Positions 1 through 6,109 of a stretch of DNA of 8,818 bases are shown here, piece after piece. The notes below the pieces were generated by a model. The model had not been told where the DNA came from, ran no database searches, and saw nothing but the letters and a program-made list of their open reading frames with translations. Position numbers and translations under genes: made by a program. Within the stretch, counting starts at the first letter, position 1. Each line of letters begins with the position of its first letter. Source of the stretch: Planctomycetota bacterium (GTDB taxonomy: Bacteria; Planctomycetota; PUPC01; JABMSA01); assembly GCA_013202185.1 (NCBI GenBank), contig JABMSA010000208.1:1-8818 (forward strand), read 5' to 3'.

Positions 1-35
1 ACTTTTTTTACGTTCGAGACATTGAATGCGGATTT

Positions 36-40
36 GAGGA
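36..40 (+). promoter_or_regulatory. Ribosome binding site of purA
   Basis: GAGGA ends 6 nt before the ATG at 47, a good Shine-Dalgarno match and spacing. It supports this start over the in-frame ATG at 71, which would remove the first strand of the fold and begin just before the GDE motif. Only 35 nt lie upstream within the window. They include a run of seven T at 3-9 that could be the tail of a terminator belonging to a gene outside the window, but no hairpin is visible to support that. Confidence 0.7.
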
Positions 41-46
41 CATAAG

Positions 47-1321
47 ATGCCAAGCACCAGTGTGATCGGCATGGTCTGGGGCGATGAAGCCAAGGCCAGG
101 GTCGTGGATATTTTCGCCGAGAAGACCGACATCGTGGTCAGGTACCAGGGCGGCAGCAATGCCGGGCACACGGTGATAGTTGGCGACGAGAAGTTTGTTT
201 TTCACCTGGTGCCGTCGGGCGTGCTCAGGCCCGGAAAGCTCTGCGTTATCGGCAACGGGGTGGTGGTGGACCCCGAGCTGCTCATCGAGGAAGTGGAGGG
301 GCTCGAGGCCCGCGGCATCGAGGTGTACAAGCAGCTTGTGATCAGCGACCGAGCGCACATGGTGATGCCTTACCACAAGGTTCTCGATGCGGCGACCGAA
401 AACTCGCTAGGCAGCGGCAAGGTAGGCACAACGCTCCGTGGCATCGGGCCGTGCTATCGCGACAAGGCCGGCCGGAGCGGCATCCGTGCGGCGCAGTTGG
501 TGGATCCTGATTCGCTCAGGGTGCTGCTGGCGCGCAACCTGGAGCACGTCAACAAGCTCCTGACGAGAATATACGACCGCGAGCCGCTCGAGTTTGAGCC
601 GATGTACGAGAAGCTCTGCAAGCTCGGCCGGAAAATGAAGCCGCTGCTGAAAGACACGGTGCAGCTCCTCAACGACGCCCTCAAGAACGGCAAGCGGGTG
701 CTGTTTGAAGGTGCCCAGGGCTGCATGCTCGATATCGACTTCGGCACGTATCCTTATCTCACGTCGTCGAACACCACCGCAGGCGGCATCTGCACCGGCT
801 CGGGCGTGCCGCCGAAGATGGTTGGCGAGATCACCGGCGTGCTGAAGGCATACGCAACGCGAGTGGGCGAGGGGCCGTTTCCGACGGAGGTGTTTGGCCC
901 GGCCGGCGATGAAATTCGCGAGAAGGGGGCCGAGTATGGCGCTACCACCGGAAGGCCCAGGAGGTGCGGATGGCTCGACGGCGTAGTCGCACGATACGCG
1001 GCCACCGTCAACGGCGTGGATAACCTGGCAATCACAAAGCTCGATGTGCTCTCCGGCCAGAAAGCCGTCAAGGTGTGCGTTGCCTATGAGCATGACGGGA
1101 CCAGGTACGACACGGTACCCGGCGACTACCGAGCGCTCGAGGCGTGCAAACCAGTGTACGAAGAACTGCCGGGATGGTGCGAAGACATATCGGCCGCCCG
1201 GCGGTTATCGGAACTTCCAAGGGCCGCTCAAGACTACCTCGATTACCTGGAGCGGCTCGTCGGGGCGCGGATAGGGCTAGTCTCCGTCGGCAGCGAGAGG
1301 GACCAGGTGATTCATGTTTAG
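47..1321 (+). CDS. purA: Adenylosuccinate synthase (IMP-aspartate ligase) with an altered nucleotide-binding loop
   Basis: Cytoplasmic enzyme that joins IMP and aspartate using GTP, the first committed step from IMP to AMP. The 424-residue length is normal for bacterial PurA. Residues align without gaps to E. coli numbering at the points checked: D13, K16, H41 (in NAGHT), T129, R143 (second signature GIGPCYRDKAGR, 132-143), Q224, R303 and R305 (GRPRRCGW), K331 and D333 (TKLDVL). The oddity is the first signature. The usual QWGDEGKGK reads VWGDEAKARV here, so both loop glycines are alanine (A15, A17) and K18 is arginine. D13 argues against the PurZ (2-aminoadenine) branch, as does the full bacterial length. 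I infer an active but divergent PurA; reduced or changed GTP handling is possible. An 87-nt gap separates it from uppS, so co-transcription is plausible but not shown. Confidence 0.95.
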   Translation: MPSTSVIGMVWGDEAKARVVDIFAEKTDIVVRYQGGSNAGHTVIVGDEKFVFHLVPSGVLRPGKLCVIGNGVVVDPELLIEEVEGLEARGIEVYKQLVISDRAHMVMPYHKVLDAATENSLGSGKVGTTLRGIGPCYRDKAGRSGIRAAQLVDPDSLRVLLARNLEHVNKLLTRIYDREPLEFEPMYEKLCKLGRKMKPLLKDTVQLLNDALKNGKRVLFEGAQGCMLDIDFGTYPYLTSSNTTAGGICTGSGVPPKMVGEITGVLKAYATRVGEGPFPTEVFGPAGDEIREKGAEYGATTGRPRRCGWLDGVVARYAATVNGVDNLAITKLDVLSGQKAVKVCVAYEHDGTRYDTVPGDYRALEACKPVYEELPGWCEDISAARRLSELPRAAQDYLDYLERLVGARIGLVSVGSERDQVIHV

Positions 1322-1408
1322 TCCTCGTGCCGGCTACACGGTCGGCAAGACACCGACAAGCCCCAAGCGAACAGAGCTTGCAACCGGCGGGCTGCGAACC
1401 AGAAAGCG
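1322..1408. other. Short intergenic spacer between purA and uppS
   Basis: The spacer is 87 nt with no gene. It holds only a weak possible hairpin, GTCGG (1341-1345) with CCGAC (1353-1357) around a 7-nt loop, with no T-tract after it, so it is not a convincing terminator. No clear promoter or strong Shine-Dalgarno site is visible before the uppS start; AGAAAG at 1401-1406 is the best candidate and is weak. Confidence 0.4.
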
Positions 1409-2209
1409 ATGATGTCTCAACCGGGCGACATACCTGAGCACATTGCCATCATAATGGACGGCAACGGTCGCTGGGCGCGGCGGAGGGGCCTGCGGCGCAA
1501 TCGCGGGCATCGCGAGGGGGCCGAATCGGCCCGAGCGGTGGTCGAGGAAGCCGCGCGACTGGGCGTGAAGCTGCTCACTCTCTATGCATTCTCAACCGAA
1601 AACTGGTCGCGTCCGAAAACGGAAATTGCATATCTGATGCGCATGCTGAGGCGATTCCTGGTCGAGCAGGAAGAGCACATGCTCAAGAACAACATCGTGT
1701 TTGAAGTTACCGGTCGGATCGGCGGGCTCCCCGGTGGCGTGCAAGATCAGCTCGAGCGCACGGCGGCGGCAACCCGCGGCAACACCGGCCTGGTACTGTG
1801 CCTGGCTCTCAATTACGGCGGCCGGGCCGAGATCGCCGACGCCGCGAGGAAGATCGCGGAGCAAGTGCACAAGGGCATGCTCTCGCCGGAGGCCGTCGAT
1901 CAGGAGCTTTTCGCCAGGCACCTATACACCGATTCGCGCGGTGAGCCTTTTCCTGATGTTGATCTCATGATCCGTACGGCCGGCGAGATGCGAATCAGCA
2001 ATTTCCTTTTGTGGCAGGCGTGGTATTCGGAATTTTACGTTACAGATGTGTGCTGGCCGGATTTCCGCGCGGAGCAGTTGCGCATGGCAATCGAGGAATA
2101 CGGCCGCAGGGCGAGAAAATTCGGCGGCTTGAAGGACGACAAGGATGACGGTGAGAGTTCTAACGGGCTTGGCGTTGCTCGCAGCGTTCACGGCGGCAAT
2201 GCTCATTGA
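1409..2209 (+). CDS. uppS: Isoprenyl (undecaprenyl) diphosphate synthase, cis-prenyltransferase
   Basis: Condenses isopentenyl diphosphate units onto farnesyl diphosphate in the cis configuration to give the C55 carrier used for peptidoglycan and surface glycans. It acts at the cytoplasmic face of the membrane. Family motifs occur in order: MDGNGRWA (16-23, catalytic D17), GHREG, YAFSTENW (59-66), LNYGGR, and RTAGEMRISNF (189-199) with the diphosphate-binding arginines and E193, then WPDF. The usual RTGGE reads RTAGE here, a mild change. The start is one of two adjacent ATG codons (1409 or 1412); both keep the whole domain. At 266 aa it is somewhat longer than typical. The last 21 or so residues are encoded where cdsA already begins and look like non-domain tail. 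Next to cdsA, the usual partner in envelope-lipid clusters; no dxr or rseP follows. Confidence 0.95.
   Translation: MMSQPGDIPEHIAIIMDGNGRWARRRGLRRNRGHREGAESARAVVEEAARLGVKLLTLYAFSTENWSRPKTEIAYLMRMLRRFLVEQEEHMLKNNIVFEVTGRIGGLPGGVQDQLERTAAATRGNTGLVLCLALNYGGRAEIADAARKIAEQVHKGMLSPEAVDQELFARHLYTDSRGEPFPDVDLMIRTAGEMRISNFLLWQAWYSEFYVTDVCWPDFRAEQLRMAIEEYGRRARKFGGLKDDKDDGESSNGLGVARSVHGGNAH
2132..2136 (+). promoter_or_regulatory. Ribosome binding site of cdsA, inside uppS
   Basis: AAGGA lies 8 nt before the ATG at 2145, within the coding sequence of uppS. It supports an internal start for cdsA and hence a true 65-nt gene overlap rather than a later start. Confidence 0.65.
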
Positions 2210-2960
2210 TGTGCTGACGCAGGCAGCCTGGCCCGCGCTAGTTGTTGGTACGTTGTTGATTGCCGCGGCCGTTCACGAGTTCTTTGTCATGGCCCGAAAG
2301 ATCGGCGCGGCGCCTTTCACACTGCCCGGCGTGATCGCCGGTGCCCTGGCTTTCAATTTGCCATGGATAATGAAGTATCATCCATACGATTATGACGTGG
2401 GCACTCTCCTGGCGGCCCTGGCCATAGTGGCCTTTGCGGGGGTGGTCTGTCGGAAATCGAGGCAAAACGCACCGACCGATGTGGCCGTTACGATATTTGG
2501 AGTAGTGTACATCGGCCTGCTGAGCAGTTACCTGGTTCAGATACACTTGCCGGAGAACGGTGCAAAGCTCGTGATATACTTCGTGGCGGTCGCCAAGTCG
2601 GCCGATATCGGCGGCTACCTCACCGGCAAGTTCGTCGGCAGGCACAAGCTGGCGCCGAAAATCAGCCCCAAGAAAACGCTCGAGGGCTCGGCCGGCGGGA
2701 TCCTGCTGAGCATTGTGGCGGCGTTTGCTTTGTCGTCGTTGTTGCCCGGGCCCTTCTCGCCGTCATGGAAGATACTTTTCGCCCTGCTGGTAAACATTGC
2801 GGCGCAGTTTGGCGACCTGACCGAATCGGTAATGAAAAGAAGCTGCAACGTAAAAGATTCTGCCGTGATTCTGCCGAAGGTCTGCGGCGCGCTCGACCTG
2901 ATCGACTCGATCCTGCTGAGCGCTCCGGTGGGCTGCTACCTGATTACGGTGGCATGGTGA
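2145..2960 (+). CDS. cdsA: Phosphatidate cytidylyltransferase (CDP-diacylglycerol synthase)
   Basis: Integral membrane enzyme that makes CDP-diacylglycerol from phosphatidate and CTP, the branch point for phosphatidylglycerol, cardiolipin and phosphatidylethanolamine. At 271 aa it has normal length, with several hydrophobic segments starting at residues 5-22. The core motif GRHKLAPKISPKKTLEG is strong. In the C-terminal signature, S228-x-x-K231-R232 and K237-D238 are kept and so are D251 and D254. However, the usual P-x-H-G-G reads PKVCG (244-248) and DR-x-D reads DLID. The classical pattern would therefore miss this protein, although the acidic residues remain. I recall relaxed forms of this segment in PVC-type bacteria, so this may be a lineage feature. 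The ATG at 2145 is needed to keep the first membrane helix, which begins with RVLTGLALL. Ends 13 nt before phoH. Confidence 0.92.
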   Translation: MTVRVLTGLALLAAFTAAMLIDVLTQAAWPALVVGTLLIAAAVHEFFVMARKIGAAPFTLPGVIAGALAFNLPWIMKYHPYDYDVGTLLAALAIVAFAGVVCRKSRQNAPTDVAVTIFGVVYIGLLSSYLVQIHLPENGAKLVIYFVAVAKSADIGGYLTGKFVGRHKLAPKISPKKTLEGSAGGILLSIVAAFALSSLLPGPFSPSWKILFALLVNIAAQFGDLTESVMKRSCNVKDSAVILPKVCGALDLIDSILLSAPVGCYLITVAW

Positions 2961-2973
2961 GCGAGATTACAAC

Positions 2974-3981
2974 TTGAAAGAAATTGTGAAGTTTGAGGAT
3001 ATGGACGAAGCCCGCGCCGTGCTGGGCAGCCACGATCGCAACCTGCGCATGATAAAGCGCCAGGTAGGCGTCAACATTGTCGCTCGAGGCGAGCAGGTGA
3101 TGATCGAAGGACCGGAAGAAGCCGTGCCCCGGGCGGCGCGCGCCATCGCCGAGATACGCTCGAGAGTGAAAACCTACGGGCAAGTGCGTGAAGTCGAAGT
3201 GCAAAACATCCTCAATGCCGTCACCGGCGACTCGGAGGGCGCCGGCCGCGATCGGATCCGCGTTTTTTATCGCGACAGAATGGTCGTGCCACGGTCGGAA
3301 GGCCAACAGGACTACATCCGGGCCATACGAGACCACGACCTCGTATTTTGCGTTGGGCCGGCGGGAACCGGCAAGACGTACCTCGCGGTGGCGATGGCGG
3401 TTTCTGCGGTGAGGGAAGGCCTGCTGAGAAAAATCGTACTCGTGCGGCCCGCGGTGGAAGCCGGAGAAAAGCTCGGCTTTCTGCCGGGCACCATGCAGGA
3501 AAAGGTCAATCCATACCTCCGGCCGCTCTACGACGCCCTCAACGACATGATGGAATTCGGCCAGGTGCAGAAATACATCGAACGAGACGTCATCGAGGTG
3601 GTTCCTCTTGCCTTCATGCGCGGCCGCACTCTCAACGAATCATTCATCATACTCGACGAAGCGCAAAACACCACCACGATGCAGATGAAGATGTTTCTGA
3701 CGCGACTGGGCGCGAGGTCCAAGGCCGTTGTTACCGGCGACGCAACGCAGATCGATCTGCCCGATGGAGAAATCTCGGGCCTGCTAGATGCGCAAAGGCT
3801 CTTCAAAGCCATACCCGGAATCGGATTCGTCGCCCTCACGCGCGTCGATATAGTTCGGCATCGCCTTGTGCAGGAGATAGTTCAAGCCTACGAGCGCGAC
3901 ACGCAGGCCCGCGGGAGCAGAAGGCCCAGGCACGCGGCCGACGATGAAAGCGGCCCTGCGCGGCGCCGGGCTGAACCATGA
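2974..3981 (+). CDS. phoH: PhoH-like P-loop ATPase (PhoL/YbeZ type)
   Basis: Cytoplasmic nucleotide-binding protein of the YbeZ/PhoL type, associated with YbeY and RNA metabolism; its exact cellular reaction is still debated. An N-terminal KH-like or small alpha/beta region (about 1-85) leads into the ATPase core. Walker A is GPAGTGKT (128-135) and Walker B is IILDEAQNTT, with D228 and E229. The typical RPAVEAGEKLGFLPG, AFMRGRTL, TGDATQIDLP and DIVRHRLVQEIVQAYE blocks are all present. The length, 335 aa, is normal and the C-terminus is a charged Arg-rich tail. The start is a TTG at 2974 with weak ribosome-binding support (GGTGAG at 2956-2961). GTG 2986 or ATG 3001 are alternatives, but ATG 3001 would cut the first strand of the domain. 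The stop overlaps the next start as ATGA, suggesting coupled translation. Confidence 0.94.
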   Translation: MKEIVKFEDMDEARAVLGSHDRNLRMIKRQVGVNIVARGEQVMIEGPEEAVPRAARAIAEIRSRVKTYGQVREVEVQNILNAVTGDSEGAGRDRIRVFYRDRMVVPRSEGQQDYIRAIRDHDLVFCVGPAGTGKTYLAVAMAVSAVREGLLRKIVLVRPAVEAGEKLGFLPGTMQEKVNPYLRPLYDALNDMMEFGQVQKYIERDVIEVVPLAFMRGRTLNESFIILDEAQNTTTMQMKMFLTRLGARSKAVVTGDATQIDLPDGEISGLLDAQRLFKAIPGIGFVALTRVDIVRHRLVQEIVQAYERDTQARGSRRPRHAADDESGPARRRAEP

Positions 3982-5483
3982 ACAACAGCAGAAGAAAGAA
4001 GAAGGCCAAGCGTTTTGGGGCCGAGAGGCCCGCGCCGCAGGAGGCGCGCACGCTGTGGCTGCACGTCGACGCGCGGCGGCTTGTCAACGGCCTCATCTTC
4101 GGATTCCTGTTCGCCGCGTGCGTTGCGGCGCTCAACTACCACGCAGCATCAAAGACACTGTCGGTCGGCGTGAGCAACGGAATCCTGATCCTCGCCATCT
4201 GCACGCTCTACAGCCTCTACCTTGTGAGCTTCGAGAGAAGTGTCAAGACGTCTCGCGCGGTCATTGCGGTTGGTGTTGTTTCGCTGCTTCCGGTGGCCGC
4301 CGCGGCGTGGTTCCCCGTTTTCGGCATTCCGCTGTTCCTGGTTCCAATGACGCTGGTGGCGTTCGTTTTCGGCATAAGTTTTTCCGAGCGCACCGCCATC
4401 GGCGCAAGCTTCATGCTGTGCCTGCTTGTGGGCGTATGCCTGCGTACGGTCTCGGACGGATCGCAGTCGGAGGTTGCCCCCACCGACCTGATGGCGGTTC
4501 TTTTTGCCGGGGCCGCAGCAGCCGCCCTGGGGTGCGGCAACATAAGAAAACGCTCCAAGCTCCTGAAAGTCGGCCTGATATCGTCAATCGTGCAGGCGGC
4601 TCTGATTGCAGCGGTCAAGCTCAAGGCAGGGCAGCCCGTAAGCCCGTGGGTATGCTCGCTGGGCTTCATAAACGGCGCCGTATCGGCTGCGCTCGTATCG
4701 GCCGCGCTGCCGATGATCGAGAGCATATTCATGGTAACCACCGACATCAGCCTGCTGGAGCTTTCTGATCAGAATCATCCGCTGCTCCGCCGGCTGAGCC
4801 TCGAGGCGCCCGGCACCTACCATCACAGCCTCATCCTCGGGAACCTCGCCGAGGCGGCGGGCGAAGCGATCGGCGCCAACGCACTGCTCCTGCGCGTGGG
4901 CGCATATTTCCACGATATCGGCAAGGTTGTCAAGCCCGAATACTTTGTCGAGAACGAGGGAATGCAGGGAAGCATGCACGGCGACCTATCGCCCACGATG
5001 AGCACCCTGATCATCACGGCTCACACCAAAGACGGCGCAGAACTCGCCCGCGAACAAAAACTCCCCAACGCGATAATCGATATGATCCGGCAACATCACG
5101 GGTCGTCGCTCGTCGAATACTTTTATCGACGGGCCATCGAAAGCAGCGACGGCAAGAAGAAGGTGGACCAGAGCCTCTTCCGCCATCCCGGCCCGAACCC
5201 GCAAACGAGGGAGGCGGGCGTGTTGCTGCTGGCCGACTCGGTCGAGTCGGCGTCGCGCTCGCTGCCCGACCCCACACCGTCGCGCATCGCTCGCCAGGTA
5301 CACGAGATAATCAACCGCAAACTGATGGCCGGCCAGCTCGACGAATGCGAGCTGACCCTCGCCGAAGTCCACAGGGTCGAGCAGAGCCTCGTACGGTCGC
5401 TTACAAGCGTTCTTCACGGCCGTATCAAATACCCCGAACCCGAAGATCGCGAAACCGCTGAAGAGGAGCACAATGGGCGTTGA
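3978..5483 (+). CDS. Membrane HD-domain phosphohydrolase, PgpH/7TMR-HD type, lacking the extracytoplasmic domain
   Basis: Probable membrane-bound phosphodiesterase for cyclic di-AMP, by similarity to PgpH. After a basic N-terminus (RRKKKAKR) come about seven or eight hydrophobic segments between residues 35 and 255. A cytoplasmic HD domain (about 270-470) carries the metal ligands: YHHS (281-284), HDIGK with H312 and D313, H334 in HGDLSP, H349 in AHTKDG, QHHG with H373 and H374, and D420 in LADSVEAS-like LADSVESAS. Classical PgpH is about 700-800 aa because a large 7TMR-HDED domain sits between the first helix and the rest. This protein is 501 aa and has no such domain, so any extracytoplasmic sensing must use short loops. 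Overlaps phoH by 4 nt and ybeY by 11 nt. The c-di-AMP substrate is inferred; another nucleotide is possible. Confidence 0.9.
   Translation: MNNSRRKKKAKRFGAERPAPQEARTLWLHVDARRLVNGLIFGFLFAACVAALNYHAASKTLSVGVSNGILILAICTLYSLYLVSFERSVKTSRAVIAVGVVSLLPVAAAAWFPVFGIPLFLVPMTLVAFVFGISFSERTAIGASFMLCLLVGVCLRTVSDGSQSEVAPTDLMAVLFAGAAAAALGCGNIRKRSKLLKVGLISSIVQAALIAAVKLKAGQPVSPWVCSLGFINGAVSAALVSAALPMIESIFMVTTDISLLELSDQNHPLLRRLSLEAPGTYHHSLILGNLAEAAGEAIGANALLLRVGAYFHDIGKVVKPEYFVENEGMQGSMHGDLSPTMSTLIITAHTKDGAELAREQKLPNAIIDMIRQHHGSSLVEYFYRRAIESSDGKKKVDQSLFRHPGPNPQTREAGVLLLADSVESASRSLPDPTPSRIARQVHEIINRKLMAGQLDECELTLAEVHRVEQSLVRSLTSVLHGRIKYPEPEDRETAEEEHNGR
5463..5468 (+). promoter_or_regulatory. Ribosome binding site of ybeY, inside the HD gene
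   Basis: GAGGAG lies 4 nt before the ATG at 5473. The spacing is slightly short, but the match is strong and it favours this start over the in-frame ATG at 5506. The resulting N-terminus, VEIANRQRR, is the typical YbeY opening. Confidence 0.6.
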
Positions 5484-5910
5484 AATTGCAAACAGGCAGC
5501 GCCGCATGCGATTGAACAAGAAGGAAATCGCCGCACTGGCCCTCAAAACGATCACCATGGAAAAAGCCGACGGCCACGTGAGCATTGTGTTCGTCGGACG
5601 CAGCAAGATAATCGAGCTCAACGAACGCTACCTCAAGAGTAACGGCACTACCGACGTCATCGCGTTTCCACTTCAAGACGATCTGCACGAAGATCAAGAC
5701 TACCTCGGCGAAGTCGTAGTATGCACCGACGTAGCCGACGACGAAGCCAAGGCAAGGGGGATTGATCCGACAGAAGAACTTTACTACTATACGGTCCACG
5801 GCTTGCTGCATATTCTGGGTCACACCGATCAGGACCCGGCAGCGCGCAGGAAAATGAACAAGCGGGCCCGGGCAATCCTCACAGCATTCCTGAAAGACGC
5901 CGGCAAGTGA
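5473..5910 (+). CDS. ybeY: Endoribonuclease YbeY, rRNA maturation factor
   Basis: Small zinc-dependent protein needed for 16S rRNA 3' maturation and ribosome quality control, usually encoded beside PhoH/YbeZ as here. At 145 aa it has the usual length. Visible landmarks are the opening VEIANRQRR, the block GTTDVIAFPL, LGEVVVCTD, and the metal motif HGLLHILGHTD (109-119). The first two zinc ligands, H109 and H113, are present. The third position, usually His in HGxLHLxGYDH, is D119, and the usual Tyr at 117 is His. From memory, Asp at the third position also occurs in other phyla such as Bacteroidetes, so this is probably functional. The downstream M132 in the KMNKRA helix fits the family. Overlaps the HD gene by 11 nt. 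The next gene begins only after a 199-nt repeat region, so this may be the end of one transcript. Confidence 0.94.
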   Translation: MGVEIANRQRRMRLNKKEIAALALKTITMEKADGHVSIVFVGRSKIIELNERYLKSNGTTDVIAFPLQDDLHEDQDYLGEVVVCTDVADDEAKARGIDPTEELYYYTVHGLLHILGHTDQDPAARRKMNKRARAILTAFLKDAGK

Positions 5911-5911
5911 G

Positions 5912-5959
5912 ACAATGGGACAATGGGACAGTAGGACGATGGGACAATGGGACGATGGC
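5912..5959. repeat. Six-unit 8-bp tandem repeat, consensus ACAATGGG
   Basis: Starting two bases after the ybeY stop are six head-to-tail octamers: ACAATGGG, ACAATGGG, ACAGTAGG, ACGATGGG, ACAATGGG, ACGATGGC. Three are identical and the others differ by one or two bases. This is a simple-sequence array, likely formed by slippage. A short open frame at 5907 that reads WDNGT repeatedly is only this array translated. No function can be assigned. Confidence 0.9.
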
Positions 5960-5983
5960 TCCGTGGAACACGTGCCAAGACAA

Positions 5984-6073
5984 CCATCCTTGGGCGCTTG
6001 AACTCGACGAGCGTCTTCGCTCGTCATCCATCCTTGGGCGCTTGAACTCGACGAGCGTCTTCGCTCGTCATCC
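5984..6073. repeat. Two perfect 44-bp direct repeats, each containing an 8-bp-stem hairpin
   Basis: Copy 1 spans 5984-6027 and copy 2 spans 6028-6071, identical, with a further CC at 6072-6073 matching the start of the unit. Each copy contains a perfect inverted repeat, GACGAGCG-TCTT-CGCTCGTC: stems at 6006-6013/6018-6025 and at 6050-6057/6062-6069, each with the 4-nt loop TCTT. No T-tract follows, so these are not standard intrinsic terminators. The perfect identity points to recent duplication. A REP-like or other dispersed palindromic element is the likeliest explanation, but no transposase is present here. Confidence 0.9.
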
Positions 6074-6089
6074 TGCCTTCCCAGGCAGG
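6072..6089. repeat. Third hairpin of the ybeY-CNNM gap
   Basis: CCTGCCT (6072-6078), loop TCCC, AGGCAGG (6083-6089): a perfect 7-bp stem directly abutting the second 44-bp copy. It ends 7 nt before the ribosome binding site of the next gene, so in RNA it could influence translation start. It is not followed by a T-tract. Confidence 0.75.
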
Positions 6090-6096
6090 CAAATAC

Positions 6097-6102
6097 AGGA
6101 GA
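6097..6102 (+). promoter_or_regulatory. Ribosome binding site fixing a TTG start for the CNNM gene
   Basis: AGGAGA lies 7 nt before the TTG at 6110. The match and spacing are strong, and the protein from this codon begins exactly at the first membrane helix, so the TTG start is well supported. Confidence 0.75.
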
Positions 6103-6109
6103 ATCGCAA

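Noticed and set aside
407..1093. A 228-codon - strand frame opposite purA
   Set aside because: Antisense shadow of a strongly conserved gene in GC-rich DNA; no motif.
47..1321. PurA as a PurZ-type (2-aminoadenine genome) enzyme
   Set aside because: PurZ lacks the catalytic Asp13; here D13 and H41 are present, the protein has full bacterial PurA length, and the neighbours are housekeeping genes rather than phage genes.
3944..4768. A 274-codon + strand frame across the phoH-HD junction
   Set aside because: It overlaps the well-supported phoH end and the membrane region of the HD gene; its Cys/Arg/Gly-rich translation has no recognisable domain.
5998..6026. Possible promoter -35 box TTGAAC in the 44-bp repeat
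   Set aside because: At the proper distance the sequence is TCGTCA, with no resemblance to a -10 box, and the region is occupied by the hairpin.
5984..6073. CRISPR-like array
   Set aside because: Only two units, directly abutting with no spacer, and no cas genes.
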